Notes: a model not told the origin generated them from the letters alone. A DNA stretch of 64,000 bases from Rhynchonema sp. JSB1_4 (GCA_030248065.1 JASAMV010002058.1:37383-101382); one strand, 5' to 3'. Positions 26,309 through 37,797 are shown, counted from the stretch's first letter. Made by a program: numbers and translations.

Positions 26309-27801
26309 ATGCCAAAAACAATCTCCGAAACCACACTTCCTTTATTTCTCTTGCTCCTCACACCCAACCATCTGAGTGAATGTTTCATCACCCAATCACG
26401 TGATGGGTCGGTGCATGGCACCATGCTGTTTGACGTACCCAGCAACAGAGAACGATGTTTCTATCAGGATGTTGTGGTCGGAATGAATATTGATGTGGTT
26501 GCGCAGGTTTGCCCACTTTGTGAAATGACGTTTTATGACGTAACGTTTGATCAGCATAATGGTTTTATAGCAAGCCTGATCATTGGATCGGATCGATCTG
26601 AGTGTTTTTTTTAGCAAACTGATTCTACAGTCGGTCCAGAGGATCATTTCCGTGTGATCGGTCTGGGAGAATTTGATATCCATCTTTGTGTGTTTGTGGT
26701 TGAATGGCATGCCACTTCCAGTCCCTGACCGACATTGGCGATCTGATCATGAAACGCTCCCGAGCAACAGAGCCCTCATCAGCAGAAGGCTATGAACGAA
26801 AACAGTTGCTGAAAGTGTACCAGTCGCCCTACAACAAACCGATATGGCACACGGAGACCATTGAGAAAAACGGTGAAAGCATTTTGTTCTTTTCCAAAAC
26901 AGGGCTTACAAACTGCATGTGTTGCGCAAGCGTGGTAGTTTATGTGAGCATAAAACTGGTTTTCATACAGTCATAGGAGTCGCACTGAGGATTGCATGGG
27001 GCACCGCCCGTCTGTGCAAGCAAACGGTGAACACATGTCAAGCAGCCAGAAACACGCAGCGCAATTCCAACAGGTTTTCACCAGATCATATCATAAATGT
27101 TTCAGAAACATTCGGCATCTGTTTCTCCAATCCGTCGTACATCCGAGTGGGACGAATCTCAATGACTTTATTGGCTGCGGACCCGAAAGCAGCACCAGTG
27201 GTGGATGAGGACATCCATGAAGATTTGTTGGTGAGTATGGTGTCAGTGTGTCGGTGGTGGTGTGTGAATTTGTGTGTGCTCGTACTTGTGGGTCTAATGA
27301 CGATCACTGACGATCTCCCGGTGCACCGCGCGTCTGTGACAACAAGACAACGCATTGGCGACCGAGGAGCACATGCTGCGCATTCACATGCTGAAGCTGT
27401 ATTCCCACCCAGTGCCACTGCTGAGTTGTGTGTGAGAATACCCACGGCTGCATGGTTGAGCAATTCTCACTGAACATAATGACGTTCCACGAGCTTCAGA
27501 CTTGCAAGAATTGAATCTCGATTACAAAAATTAAAAAAAATATATTCACAGAACACCCAAAGCGTGTCTTCAGGCTTCGGCCGGTCTGATCGAGCGCACC
27601 CTGCGTCGAGGCCGACTGTACCTGCGTCAGGCAGCGCATCGCAACAAAGTGGACGAATACAGACGGGCTGCGGATGTCGCATACATCGATCGGTACTGTA
27701 CAGTGTTGTGCACTGTCGTGATCGGCGTTGCCATTGTGCACGTGCGTGTGGTCAGGAAAATGTTTCAGGAACCGAAACGGAACACACTGGCGAAACCGTG
27801 A
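26309..27801 (+). CDS. TMED: p24/TMED family cargo receptor
   Basis: Type I membrane protein of ER-Golgi vesicles. Exons 26309-26506, 26615-26698, 26722-26872, 27106-27230, 27367-27411 and 27574-27801 close to 276 residues. It starts with a signal peptide (MPKTISETTLPLFLLLLTPN). The GOLD domain follows, with the first conserved Cys in NRERCFYQDVVVGMN, the VIGLGEFDI strand, and ETFGICFSNPSYIRV, the family's T-Y-x-F-C-F-x-N motif. A helical segment (EHMLRIHMLKLYS) is followed by LRQAAHRNKVDEYRRAADVA and one membrane span (YCTVLCTVVIGVAIVHVRVV). The short tail starts RKMFQEPKR, with a single Phe and basic residues as in p24 tails. Exon 5 uses a pyrimidine-poor acceptor (ACCGAG) next to a dispersed repeat copy, so that junction is less sure. 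It is a divergent member; I cannot assign alpha, beta, gamma or delta. Confidence 0.82.
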
Positions 27802-28524
27802 ACTGTTTTGGTTTCGTGGCGAATTTGGTGATCGGATCGAATCTGTCTTTTGGTTTCGTGAATTTTTCACATTTTTTGATAAAATGAGGTTTACTGGTGC
27901 CACTGGTTAGAACAAGCTAGCATTAGTTGGTCACAATTAGTAGATCTCGTATAACCCAAGTTCCATGTGGACAGGGCAATGCGGGTCCGATCACCGAGTT
28001 TGATTCAGTCTGTTCGTTTGAATGCATCAAACTACTTCTAAAAGTTTATTTCTGTAGTGCATTGCAACATTTCTATTGCTTTGTGTTTTATTTTGAATAT
28101 TTTGTTCACTTACTAGTTTCGGCTGGCACGGTCGTGAAATCATGAAAAGACCAAAATGAAATGTTATCAACAGAATACATTTTGAGGAGAGCGCAAATAA
28201 AAAGGCTGCTGGATTCAGACTTATTGTGCTTCACTGTTAAAAAAATGACCTGTCTTGCAAACTGACTTCCCATGAGCATTCTTGTGCACAACTTTAACAA
28301 CTGTAACATGAAAGCTACAAGATTGGTATAATTAGTCACGACAAGCAAACCGGCTGAAAACCAATTTCAAACGCTTGAAAGTACGAACTGTTATGTGCAT
28401 GGGTAGCAATTCAAACCAGATCTGAATCACCGGTCTGTTGATACTATCTTTCTTTCAAACACCAGCAATAGGGTGCACCAAATTTCGATTCAAAAAATCA
28501 TTTTGGTATTTCATCGCACCAAAA
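27802..28524. other. intergenic, no gene recognised
   Basis: Between the TMED stop and the next ATG on the same strand. No convincing exon, and no poly(A)/trans-splice signal I can point to. Confidence 0.5.
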
Positions 28525-30504
28525 ATGGTGCTTAGCAGGAAGCCGAAACCGGCCAAACAGGGCGAAGTGGCTGTCGTGAAGTCACCTGAAGGAATTCTGG
28601 AACAATTGCAAGGTCACGGTCATGCGCATGTGGGAAGCGCTGATGTGTGCGTACTGGAGGTGGGCTTGTGGTTAAAATGCATTTTAAAAAGTCCACTTTA
28701 AAACTGAAAAATAAAATTTGCCCAAAGTGTGCAAAATTTTAAATCGTCTCAGGCCGATTCTGGCAGTAAGCGTTCAGAAGTCGCCTGTTCCGGGGTGGCG
28801 CGCGCCGTGGGATACATCGAAGTCCGATCATCATTACATATATTTTCCAAATTCTTATTTTTTTCTTTGTTCAGAAATTGATCCGTTAAATTTATGCATA
28901 TTTTAGTGAATATTCTTTATTTAAAACCTATTTGCGAATAGCAAACTTAAAATTCCAGCTTGTAATGACCGTTTGTGCGTGTGCCATGTTCGGTTACGCA
29001 ATGCTGACCGGTCGTATTCGCAATGTTGTTGCACCAATCTTCGTGCAGTTCGGCATGCCCTTGTTGATCACCACGCTCGTCTGCAACTCACTCTGTGTTG
29101 CTGGACTGCAGACAAAGAGTGCCAGTATGTTATTGAAATTATTGATTGCTGGATTATTGATTTGATCCATATCCTTGGATGAGAAAGATTGATCTTGTTT
29201 TAATGCCCATCAAACCAGATTCATACTGATTGACAATGTGGTTCAAACATAATTGTAAAAAGGCACTGAAGCCCATTCACAACAGATCCACACCACAACA
29301 GCACCACAGAAAACTCAGGCGGACGAATGTGATAATTTCAGATCTGCTGCTGCCATTTATCGCGTGGCGCTTCTCCCTGCCGATCATCTGGATCGCATAC
29401 TGTGCCGGTGTGCCCGTGTTCCTCCGCTCCAGACGCGTCAAGTACGACGCACGGTTTGGCGTGTGCACGTCGCCGATTGCGTTTCTGATTGAGGTGAACA
29501 ATAATCATGTTTTGGCTAATTGTTTTGTCGTCAACTCAAGCAGCCCTGAATGAACGTTAGAAATTTTGTACATGGAATTTTTGGATGAGCTGACGACGAG
29601 AGTTGACTATCTGAGATGGCGACATGAATATAAGCAGATATTTTGGTTGTTAGTTATTAATCTTGATGCTTGGTCCAGTTCGATTCTGTATGAGTGCTGT
29701 TTATCATTCACGATGTTTTGAGATGTACTGAGGCAAAACTATGGAACGAACAGTACCAAGTGTGCTGTTTGGTTTGCTTTTTGAGTGGTTTGGTTTGGAT
29801 GAAAATATTTACTTTGCGGCACAATTTTGCAGCAAATCTTCGCCTACGCTATCTTTCGGTGTTATCTGAGCCTGCGCGATCAAGGCAAAACGATGATGTG
29901 CTTCGTAGCGCCGTGTTGTTTGCGTCATGAAGAAGGCAAGAAGAGCAGAGGGCGGAGGAGCAGATATGAAATGGAAAGAGGCAAAGACGAAGAGGAGGAA
30001 CAGCGAAAAGAGTGGCCCAGTCCTCCACCGAGTGTAATTGAAGAAAATCCGTCTGACGTTGAGAGTGAAGCGCCATCCGAGGTAGCGGAATCAATTGCGG
30101 AATCAGCAATGACCGGTCAGAAAACCAGCCCAGAAGTATCAGAAGCAGAGGAAGAGCAAGAGCAAAGAGCAGACCTTGGTCAGGAGACGGAACCGGAAAC
30201 AGGCGCCGAAACGGAGGCGGAAACGGAAGCGGAGGAAGAGCATGAAAGAGTACGAGTGAAAAGAAAAAGAGCCCAAAAGAAGAGTGATGAAAGTGAGGAC
30301 AAGCTGATCAAATTCAATGTGGACGGAAGTGTGAGAATTCGTGAAAAGGAGGCAGAGACGGAAGAGGGCGATTATGAAGAGGGAAATGAAGGCACTAAAG
30401 AAGCAACCGTCGAGATTGTCGGTGGAAGCGTGAAGATAACGCACAAAGTGGATAGTGATGAAAGTCAACCGAAGAAGGAAGAAAAGAAAGGGTGGTTCTC
30501 TTGA
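28525..30504 (+). CDS. unrecognised multi-pass membrane protein with acidic C-terminal tail
   Basis: Family not recognised. Exons 28525-28659, 28959-29124, 29342-29493 and 29833-30504 splice in frame to about 374 residues. The cytosolic start is MVLSRKPKPAKQGEVAVVKS, then a His-rich HGHAHVG. Hydrophobic spans: LVMTVCACAMFGYAML, VVAPIFVQFGMPLLITTLVC, FIAWRFSLPIIWIAYCAGVP and QIFAYAIFRCYLSL. A Cys-rich CFVAPCCLRH follows, then about 190 residues dominated by Glu, Lys and Arg (GAETEAETEAEEEHERVRVK), ending EKKGWFS. The tail contains two similar strand-like motifs, IKFNVDGSVRIR and VEIVGGSVKITHKV. An extra exon between 29493 and 29833 cannot be excluded. The purine-rich tail also leaves a long open frame on the other strand, a shadow. 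Confidence 0.6.
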
Positions 30505-30827
30505 AAGAAGCTTTAATGGTTCAATACCGCGCGCGTCCAACCGAAACGTCACATCACAGCGCTCCAATCAGCGTTCTCGCTTGCCCTTTGCGTTGTCTAT
30601 TTCTCTTGTTTTTTAAATTGCACCACTTTATGATTCAACTCCTTGTTTTTTTCATAACTCTGCTTTTGCTCAATATATACTGTAGTTCGTCACAAATATC
30701 TTGAATGATGCTGTGATTTACTGTCATCAATGGGTAATGGAAATCACTGAAAAGGAAAATCACACCACTCAAATTTATGTCATATTTGCTGAATGATGTC
30801 CTTTGTGTTTGTATTAGGTAAAATTCT

Positions 30828-31304
30828 CTACGGTCTGTCGCTCATTAATCTCAACAACAACCAGCCAAAATATCGTTCACAATCACAAATACAGTAGTCG
30901 CCATTGTGCCAGACGGTAGCAAACAGCAAACGGTACTGTTGTTGTGTGTGCAATGAGTTGCGATGACTTTCCATTTCCCTTTTCGTTTTGAAACACACGC
31001 GACACGTATAGCACACTTGAATGGCCGGTCGTTGGCGTGAACTGTCTTCAGGTGCTGATTCAAATTATGCATTTCAGTGAATGCCACTCCACATACCGTG
31101 CATTTGAATTGGTTTGAATCCCGAATGCAAGCGAATATAACCGGATTTTCGAAATTTTTGAACTCCGTTCCTCCACTCTGTTTGTGGGAATTGGAATCCG
31201 ACGGGCACGGCACGATTTTTGAAAATCGGTGCAGAGAACATGCTGTCATGTACAACACCGTAAACAAACCGAACCTTTATCCATGTAATCTGCACATAAT
31301 GCAC
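30828..31304 (-). CDS. C2H2 zinc-finger fragment with a frameshift
   Basis: Finger 1: FKCTVCGVAFTEMHNLNQHL then KTVH, a regular C-x2-C-x12-H-x4-H finger. Its linker HANDRPFKC leads into finger 2, CYTCRVCFKTKREMESHRNS then LH, also C-x2-C-x12-H-x4-H, but in a different frame. At about 31008-31012 (minus strand AAGTGTGCTAT) an extra TG dinucleotide breaks the frame. Either this is an error or polymorphism, or a dead copy. Flanking exons were not found; upstream ENPVIFACIRDSNQ is open but unplaced. Confidence 0.6.
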
Positions 31305-31421
31305 TTATGTAGGTATTCCTCTGAGAATCACACACATGCAACCTATGGAAAGAAGCGCAGACATAAAACCAGTGACGCTGTGTAGAAGGGAAAGCAGTAC
31401 GAAAAAAGCACGCCTCTCCCG

Positions 31422-33449
31422 TCATCCCGCGACGTCTGTTGGTGGACGTTTCTTCATCTCTTCCTTAATCCAGTTCATGAAAGCTGGACGGTGAATTCTC
31501 ATCGCTTCGAAAAACGAAGTTTGGAACTCCAGATCGTTCGCACCAGCCACTACGACACCATGCTGCACCCAACCCTTGCCTTCCTTGCAAACCAACGCAC
31601 CACCCGAGTCACCCTAAAATACAAAATAACCCCTGAGCACATAAATATTGGAAAATTAAGACCGGTGTACCGCAGTTTTCCATATACGCCGCCCTCTCCC
31701 GTGAATGGAGCCCACGAGTGCTCGATTTGGGTTAGAAGTTTTTTAGAGACAGGCCGATTTTCCATCTTTTCTGAATAGGGCCCTCGGGGCTCTATACATG
31801 GAAAACTACGGTAATGGTTTTGGGTCCATTAAGTCTTGCTGGCGCAGGTTATGGGCGGTGCCGAACGTGAGCCAGAACCTAAGGATCTCTAACGGTTATT
31901 GAATCCCTAAAATTTGGTAACTACTGCAGGCTCGGATCCTTACATCGCACTGCCGGTCGAATCTCTGTACCCACTTTTCCAGGTCCTGCTAGCCCAAATC
32001 CATTTGCACAAATCTGCGTCTCAAAGTCAAATCCAAGAATTGGCTCGCAGACTCTTTCTGTTGGCTGCACCATGGCCTCCATTTGTTGCAGCGTTTTTGA
32101 CAGTTGTCCGGCTGCAACGTATTCGGAGGTAATTGCGATAGTTTCAAGCAGACCAAATGCACATTTCTTCAATTAACATTTGCTGTGCTGCTGCTGCCCG
32201 TACTTTTGTGCCTTTCTTTTTGTATCATAATGCCCGAACCGGCGAACCCACCACTGTTCTCTGTGCGTCCCCAACCAGCCAGAAAGCATGTTTTTGTGTC
32301 CTTTGTCAAAGGCTTTTCAACCAAACAGACAGGTTGAACGTAGTCATCGAATTGGAACGGTTTGTCAACAGTGACCACTGAAATGAGTACGGTCAACCCT
32401 CTTCATAGTGACATGATCAGGACCCGGAATTTGCTGTCACCATACAAATTTCCACTATAAGAGTTGCAATCGGGAGGTTAACGGCAGATTATGGGGTCAA
32501 AATCGTGTTCCAAAATATCCACTGGTAGCGGGTTCACTATGAAGAATGTCACCGTAAAGAATGTATTCCCATTGATTTCAGCATCAAACAAAAGTGCTAC
32601 TGAAGAAAACAGAGCGTATCAACATCGAACAAAACAAATTATGGGGCCAACAGAATTGCGGCTTCATCAAAGTGTTAGGACACAGTAAAACAGCGTGGGA
32701 TCAGACTTCCTAGATCGAATCGATCTTTGTTCCGAGCACGAATGGTTTCGTCAGGCACACTCATTCGCCATATCGATCGCTTCTGTGTGGTGGTCGCTTC
32801 TGGTTGGTCAAGATGGTGCATTCCAGCAACAACGTGCTTGTCAGGACCCGAATAATAGACGACTCTGGAAAACTTTGACTTGCAGGACTCGAAATTGTCC
32901 TTCAATTTGGGTTTCATCCTGATTATACTGTTCTTAATTTACAGGCGCACGCGATTCAAACCGATCACCATCGTTGCAACATGCAGCGTTTATGGGTGGA
33001 TATTTCATAACGGTGTAAATAAGAGTTGAGTATAACGGCCGGTGGCAAGCTCAGTCGAAAGCTCGGTCGGTGTAAGCTTAGTGTAAACTTTAAACATTCT
33101 ACGAGGCAATGTACACCGGGCTTTCGAACGAGCTTACCACCGACCTTTACGCTCAACTGTTGTTTATATAGCGTTTCGAAAATCCCAATGTGATTGCCCA
33201 GTAAATGTCTGGTCAGACTCAGGCAACACAAATCGTCCATTGCCACACACAGCGCGTCAACCTTTCAAGATCGAAAATGCAATGGGCCACCGTCAGCACG
33301 TGATATTCGTCGATTATTGATCCTCCACATTTGGATTCCCTGCCGGTCGCGTCCTTTTGCACAACAATGAACACTGTCCACGGCCAGCTGTGCGGTCGGG
33401 CTTCTTTACCGTCTGAGCATGTTTCACCAATTTTTACGAAAATGTGTTG
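31422..33449 (-). CDS. chymotrypsin-fold (S1) serine protease, likely secreted
   Basis: Exons: about 33430 down to 33262, then 32707-32864, 32252-32377, 31975-32111 and 31422-31613, with phases that close. Activation region: SDGKEARPHSWPWTVFIVV. Catalytic His in DEYHVLTVAHC, Asp in DRFDLG..VTVDKPF, and Ser in KGDSGGALVC. The AGWGRTENS segment and VCEP/QICANGFG match S1 proteases. Unusually, the Cys normally two residues before the GDSGG Gly (C191) is Gly and its partner C220 is also absent (VVVAGANDLEF), so that disulfide is lost as a pair. Position 189 appears to be Gly, not Asp, so trypsin specificity is unlikely. The 5' end is unresolved. A signal-peptide-like start MPTKLIWCLLFLPSTLSLEP lies at about 33544, and an exon with another leader and a Cys pattern like the start of a ShKT domain lies at about 33850-34019. 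Neither joins cleanly. Confidence 0.85.
32385..32470. mobile_element. pogo-like MITE relic in the protease intron
   Basis: ACGGTCAACCCTCTTCATAG, then TGACATGATCAGGACCC, matches the terminus at 39105-39148 (CTGACCACGTCACTATAAAG reversed). A decayed CACTATAAGAGTT lies at about 32453-32465. Short and diverged. Confidence 0.45.
33014..33172. repeat. imperfect inverted repeat (hairpin MITE) in the protease intron
   Basis: Left arm GTTGAGTATAACGGCCGGTG, GCAAGCTCAGTCGAAAGCTC. Right arm GAGCTTACCACCGACCTTTA, CGCTCAACTGTTG. The arms pair over about 60 bp with a short centre. Confidence 0.7.
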
Positions 33450-35228
33450 CAATCAATAAAAGCTACGGGAAAATTCTGGACGGTCGGTTCCAGCGATAAG
33501 GTGGAAGGAAGGAACAACAAACACCAGATAAGTTTAGTCGGCATGGAACGGTTTGCAGATGGACGCGTCTGAAATGACTGAAAGAGTTGATGTGAAAAAA
33601 TACACCACCAACAACTGAAGAGAACGAACGTCCGGTGGAATAGGTGTTTGACCACATTTTTGATCGTCTGAAATGTTTGGTATGAAGGTCTAGTTTTGAA
33701 ACGCATCAAGGAAAGAAAGGCGAATAACACTGACTAAACGGTTTCCTACAGCTAAAACAGCATGCTTCATCTGATATACGCTGTTGGCCACTTTTTATCT
33801 TCTCCTCACACTTGTTTCTGTAATTAAAATTGATATCGTCAAATCAAAGCCAAGCAAAATACTGTGTGTTTACATTCAACAACGCACTTCTTCGCTAAGT
33901 CCGGACAATCTCTGTACATGTCGGTGCACGTGCTGGTGGGTGTGGGCTTTCGTTCTTTTTTTGTGCGTTGACATCCATGGACCACAGACATCAACAACAA
34001 GAATGAAAGAAATTGTTTCATCATGTTATTTTGGTTAATCAAATATTTGGTTCTGGATGATATAGTTCTCTGCCCCGATTGGTTGGTGAACATGCATTAT
34101 GCAAGGGAATCTTCTTGATGTGTCTCATTTCAGTTTCTTCTGCGTTTTGTTTAAGTACACAGCAACAACTTGTAGTTCGTGTTGAAATTATTCATGCACA
34201 ACTTGAATAAAAAGCAGCTGGGATTTATCGCAGTTTCGCGCCACATCTGAGATTGGTGGGACAAGTGAGCTCGAAAGACAAACCTTTGAGCGCCAGTAAC
34301 GACAAGTCAGCTGTTAGGAGAGCTCCAGTGCGAATCACACGATTCAAAGTGATTCAGCAAGTAAATAAAACCCCCCGATCTGACCACAATTTTGTCTGCG
34401 ATTTACAAATGGTTCGTTTTCTGTGCAAGCATATACGAAAAGCTTTCCAGATTAAGAATGGTTCCATGCAAATCCAGCAATCGATCAAGGCTTGGGTGTC
34501 AGTAATTTTGACAAAATCTCTAGCAGTGGTCATCCTGTTCACAGTGTTCCATTCTAAGAAGAGCATAATACTGTAATACGCCCACGATCCTGGATTGGTC
34601 ACTGATTGGGTTTATAAAGCTGCAGCGCTGTATTGGGCACCGAATTGAATGTGAGCACTGTGCCATGCTGGTCGGTTTATACAGGGTGATCCAACAAGAG
34701 CGGAAATCCAACAAACTATTTTTTTTTGAAAAGTCAGAGCTGCTGTTAATTAGAAACACGAGTTTTTCGTAAACAATAGTCGCTAATTCTTCTAAAAATA
34801 GCCTTTTTAAGGCATAAATTTGGATATTCTGTCCTAAAATTGCGCTTGCGGGGCTTAGTCTCGCCGCCAAAGTGACTCATGAAGAACTGCTGGAGCTCAG
34901 TTTTTGAAGTGATGGGCCAGTTGCAAGACTCTTGGGCACCATAGTTTTCTTCATTGTGACGCCACCATACTCGGTCGACAAAGATTCATGGAGTACGCAG
35001 GAAAACAAATATTTATTCAATACCAGTAAAATCAACATATAAATGTACTGGCTCAGGATCATCATGAACAAAAACTTTTCATTTAATGAATTCTCTTCAG
35101 AGCACCATTCAGAGGGGCTCTGTATGTATTGAACACATGGAACTCATGTGTATAATGCCGGAAAATGCCAAATAGGTTCAGTGGCGGTTTATTTGGGGTT
35201 TACTTCGGATTGATTTCAGACTGAAATA
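33450..35228. other. no complete gene; possible leader exons for the protease
   Basis: Contains the two candidate protease leader exons (33540-33620 and 33850-34019, minus strand). From 34100 to 35228 I see no supported exon. Poly-T runs and short frames only. Confidence 0.45.
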
Positions 35229-35812
35229 ATTTCATAAATAAGCCCGCATTATGTGAGCATGTCACACATTCCTGCAGATATTGGTCGCACAATGACTAAT
35301 GGAGAATTTATCCAAAAATCAAAGGATGGACCCTGATTCAGGAACTGCCACGCTCGGCCACTGTTAACCACTGAGTTACTTGTATTTCTCACGAAACATT
35401 TTCACCTGAAAATAACCAGTAAAACAACCACGTTGCTGTCAGCTGGTGGTTGTTCTACTGGTTTATATTTTCAGATGAAAATGTTTTGTCGGACACACAA
35501 GTATACTCTGACAATTCTTTTGGGAGAAACTTTTCAAACGCGTTGCCTGATCCGTAAAGCACATGATGCGTGCACTGGCTATAGCGGTCACGTGACTTCC
35601 GTAGCCAGTGCACGCATAATGCGCTTTACGGATCAGGCAACGCGGTTGAAAAGTTTCTCCCAAAAGAATTGCCAGAGTATAGCTTAGTGGTTAAACAGTA
35701 GTTGAGCGTGGCTGAGCCTGAATCAGGGTTCGTCATTTGAATTTTGGATAAATTCTCCATTAGTCATTGTGCGACCAATATCTGCAGATGCGGGCTTATT
35801 CGGAAAAACTTC
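35229..35812. repeat. large fold-back: two SINE-like copies head to head
   Basis: The sequence from CTGCAGATATTGGTCGCACA (35274) inward is repeated in reverse at 35685-35793. An inner pair of arms about 85 bp long (35500-35588 and 35600-35682) is almost perfect (GGGAGAAACTTTTCAAACGC / GCGGTTGAAAAGTTTCTCCC). A further hairpin of 85 bp (35398-35482) sits in the left arm. Each arm has a tRNA-like A box: TAGCTTAGTGGTTA at 35680 and, reversed, TAACCACTGAGTTA at 35365. The right arm has a B-box-like GGTTCGTC at 35727. Confidence 0.75.
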
Positions 35813-36946
35813 CGGGTTGGTTCTCACAGAGGGCTGATTCGGAGAGGGTCGTATTTGGCATTGTCCGGTACATCACTCCTTGGCGATTTGGAGTCCGAGA
35901 ACATCACAAGCTTTCCGAAATGTAAACCGAAACAGTTTGGTAGCGTCAAATTTTTTTCAGCCCTGGGTTGAGGTAAAATAGGCAGGTGCGTAGGTGTAAT
36001 TATAGGTTTAAGTATATGTAGGTAAGTGTTAGGCATGAATGAAGGCATAGGTTCAGATGTGGTATAGGTGTGGGCAATTCGGCTTCTGTGAACCGGGCGA
36101 ACGCCCGGACCGCAGACCGAGCGGCATATTTACCGATCGAACCGTTCCCCAAAGCGGTGGACAAGAAAAGCTGAATAATGTTTCACCTCCACTATTTCAA
36201 GTGCAAGGAAAGCTGACGTCATGCAATGGAATGGATGTTCATATTTCGCCTTCGCAATTTTCAGACCAAAAAAACGCATGTTCTTGGAAAAATAAGTTCC
36301 CGGTAATTTCTCCGGGTTATTTATTTTCGAAAACTACCGGGCTCCGGAAAAAGTATTTTTTCGTTTTTTTCGGAAATAAAACTGGTTTTTTTTCAGTTAC
36401 GTGGTCGGTCGGTCACTATATTTTTATCACCAAAGTCGTTCTGAAAAAGTTTTTTCCCAACTTTTGTCCGTTATTTCCCGGAGGCGGACGCAAGGTTTTT
36501 TCGTTTTTTTCATGTCCCAGATGGACCCGGCTTTTTCGGCTTTTTTCGTAAAAAAACGTTTTTTTTTCATTCGCCAGCATATGGGATGGTCAGTGTGCTT
36601 GTGCTCACGAGCTTTTGTCCGGTGCCTATTTTTTATGTTTTAACAAAAGGACACATGCAGATGCAGCACGCAATTTTTGGACCTTTGAGGGGGTTTCGGG
36701 GGTAGGTGCCCCCAGCCACGGCCACACAGCATTGAATATGAGCAAACGCAGCTTATATTTTTTTTCTTCAGAGCTGAGCGCTCTCCCAACAAGATCGAGA
36801 AGCGCACAGACTGTGGTTATCGAACGTTGGTCGCGTCTGGCGGTCGTCCGATCCGAGCCGGGTGCGGCATGCAAAGCGCCAGTCACGTCAAGAATATCGA
36901 TTAAATTTGTGAACGTTGTGTTGTTGTTCAGTGTCTTCTGGTAACA
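35813..36946. other. decayed repeat sequence, no gene recognised
   Basis: From 36290 to 36600, repeated TTTTTCGG / CCGGAAAAA and a final CGCCAGCATA resemble an old copy of the 460-bp element at 49508-49967. The rest up to SELENOF shows no exon. A similar relic is at about 47525-47650. Confidence 0.45.
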
Positions 36947-37797
36947 ATGAAGCCAAACGATATTATTATTCAATTATTTGGGTTGATTGTCGTGGTTAGT
37001 TTTCATTTTCGTGCCTTTTCTTTCATTTCCCGATTTTTATTTTTGATTTACCTGCCAACATTACTCATTTTTAGGTGTTCGACGTGGTTCGAAGCGAAAT
37101 TGAGGAGCAGACGTCGACAAGTGTGGAGCAATGTCGCGAATTTGGATTCACGGAAAACCTGATGTGTTCGTCGTGTGATGATTTGCCGAAATTTAATCTC
37201 ACTCCACTGCTTGAGCCTTGCAACAGTTGCTGTGTTAAAGAAGCTACCAGTAGCGTGACCGTAAGTTTTAAATTGTTTTTTTTTGCTGAAAATGTCCGCT
37301 GTGTTATATTTTTCGAATTTTAGAAATATCCACTTGCCGATCTGGTCGTGTGCGGATGAAAAATCGGTCGCTTCCCGCAAGTTTCAGGTGAAGAAGTGTT
37401 GAAGAAAACTGGTTTGCTGGAGCAAAAACTTAAAAATAGTAAAACTGACTTCCTATTTTTCAGCGTTTATCAAGTCCGAACGCGCACAGTCGTGGCCCGG
37501 ACTGAACGTTCGATATTTGCGGGGAGCCGATCCAGCCATTAAATTGATGGATAGTGACGGAGAGGTCGGGAGACATTCTTTGAAAACAATAAGTTTATTT
37601 TCTTAATTTTGCCTGGCACCTCGCCCGTCTGTGAAAACAGGCCGAAATGGGCAAAACTCACTGCTGTTACATTATTATCTTGAACAGCAAATTGCAAAGA
37701 ACAGTGTGTTCAGGTGCGCGAAACACTCAACATCGAAAAGTGGGACACCGACACCATCACGGAGTTTCTGGCCGAAAGGCTGGAGAATCAAGCGTAA
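36947..37797 (+). CDS. SELENOF: selenoprotein F (SELENOF/Sep15) with in-frame TGA (Sec)
   Basis: ER thioredoxin-fold oxidoreductase that binds UGGT in glycoprotein folding control. Exons 36947-36994, 37075-37260, 37324-37387, 37464-37564 and 37714-37797 total 483 nt, exactly in frame if the TGA at 37357-37359 is read through: 160 residues against 165 in human. A short leader (MKPNDIIIQLFGLIVV) is followed by the Cys-rich UGGT-binding part CREFGFTENLMCSSCDDLPK and EPCNSCC. The redox motif DLVVCG-TGA-KIGRFPQ corresponds to the human Cys-Gly-Sec. Next come AFIKSERAQSWPGLNVRYLR, GADPAIKLMDSDGE and LNIEKWDTDTITEFLAERLE. I could not see a convincing SECIS element downstream by eye. Intron 4 holds a copy of the dispersed repeat. 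Confidence 0.93.
37357..37359 (+). other. SELENOF: selenocysteine TGA codon
   Basis: The TGA follows TGC GGA and precedes AAA ATC GGT CGC TTC CCG, at the exact place of Sec in the C-G-U-K-L-G-R-F-P motif. Frame and homology continue on both sides and in the next two exons. Confidence 0.88.

Noticed and set aside
30139..30567. Long minus-strand open frame opposite the acidic tail
   Set aside because: A purine-rich coding strand leaves a stop-poor complement; no motifs.
33850..34019. ShKT domain fused to the protease
   Set aside because: A leader and the first part of a ShKT-like Cys pattern are visible, but no acceptor continues the frame into the next exon. Reported only as a possible leader.
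35680..35740. Functional tRNA gene
   Set aside because: A-box and B-box-like motifs are present, but no acceptor stem or complete cloverleaf; fits a SINE head better.
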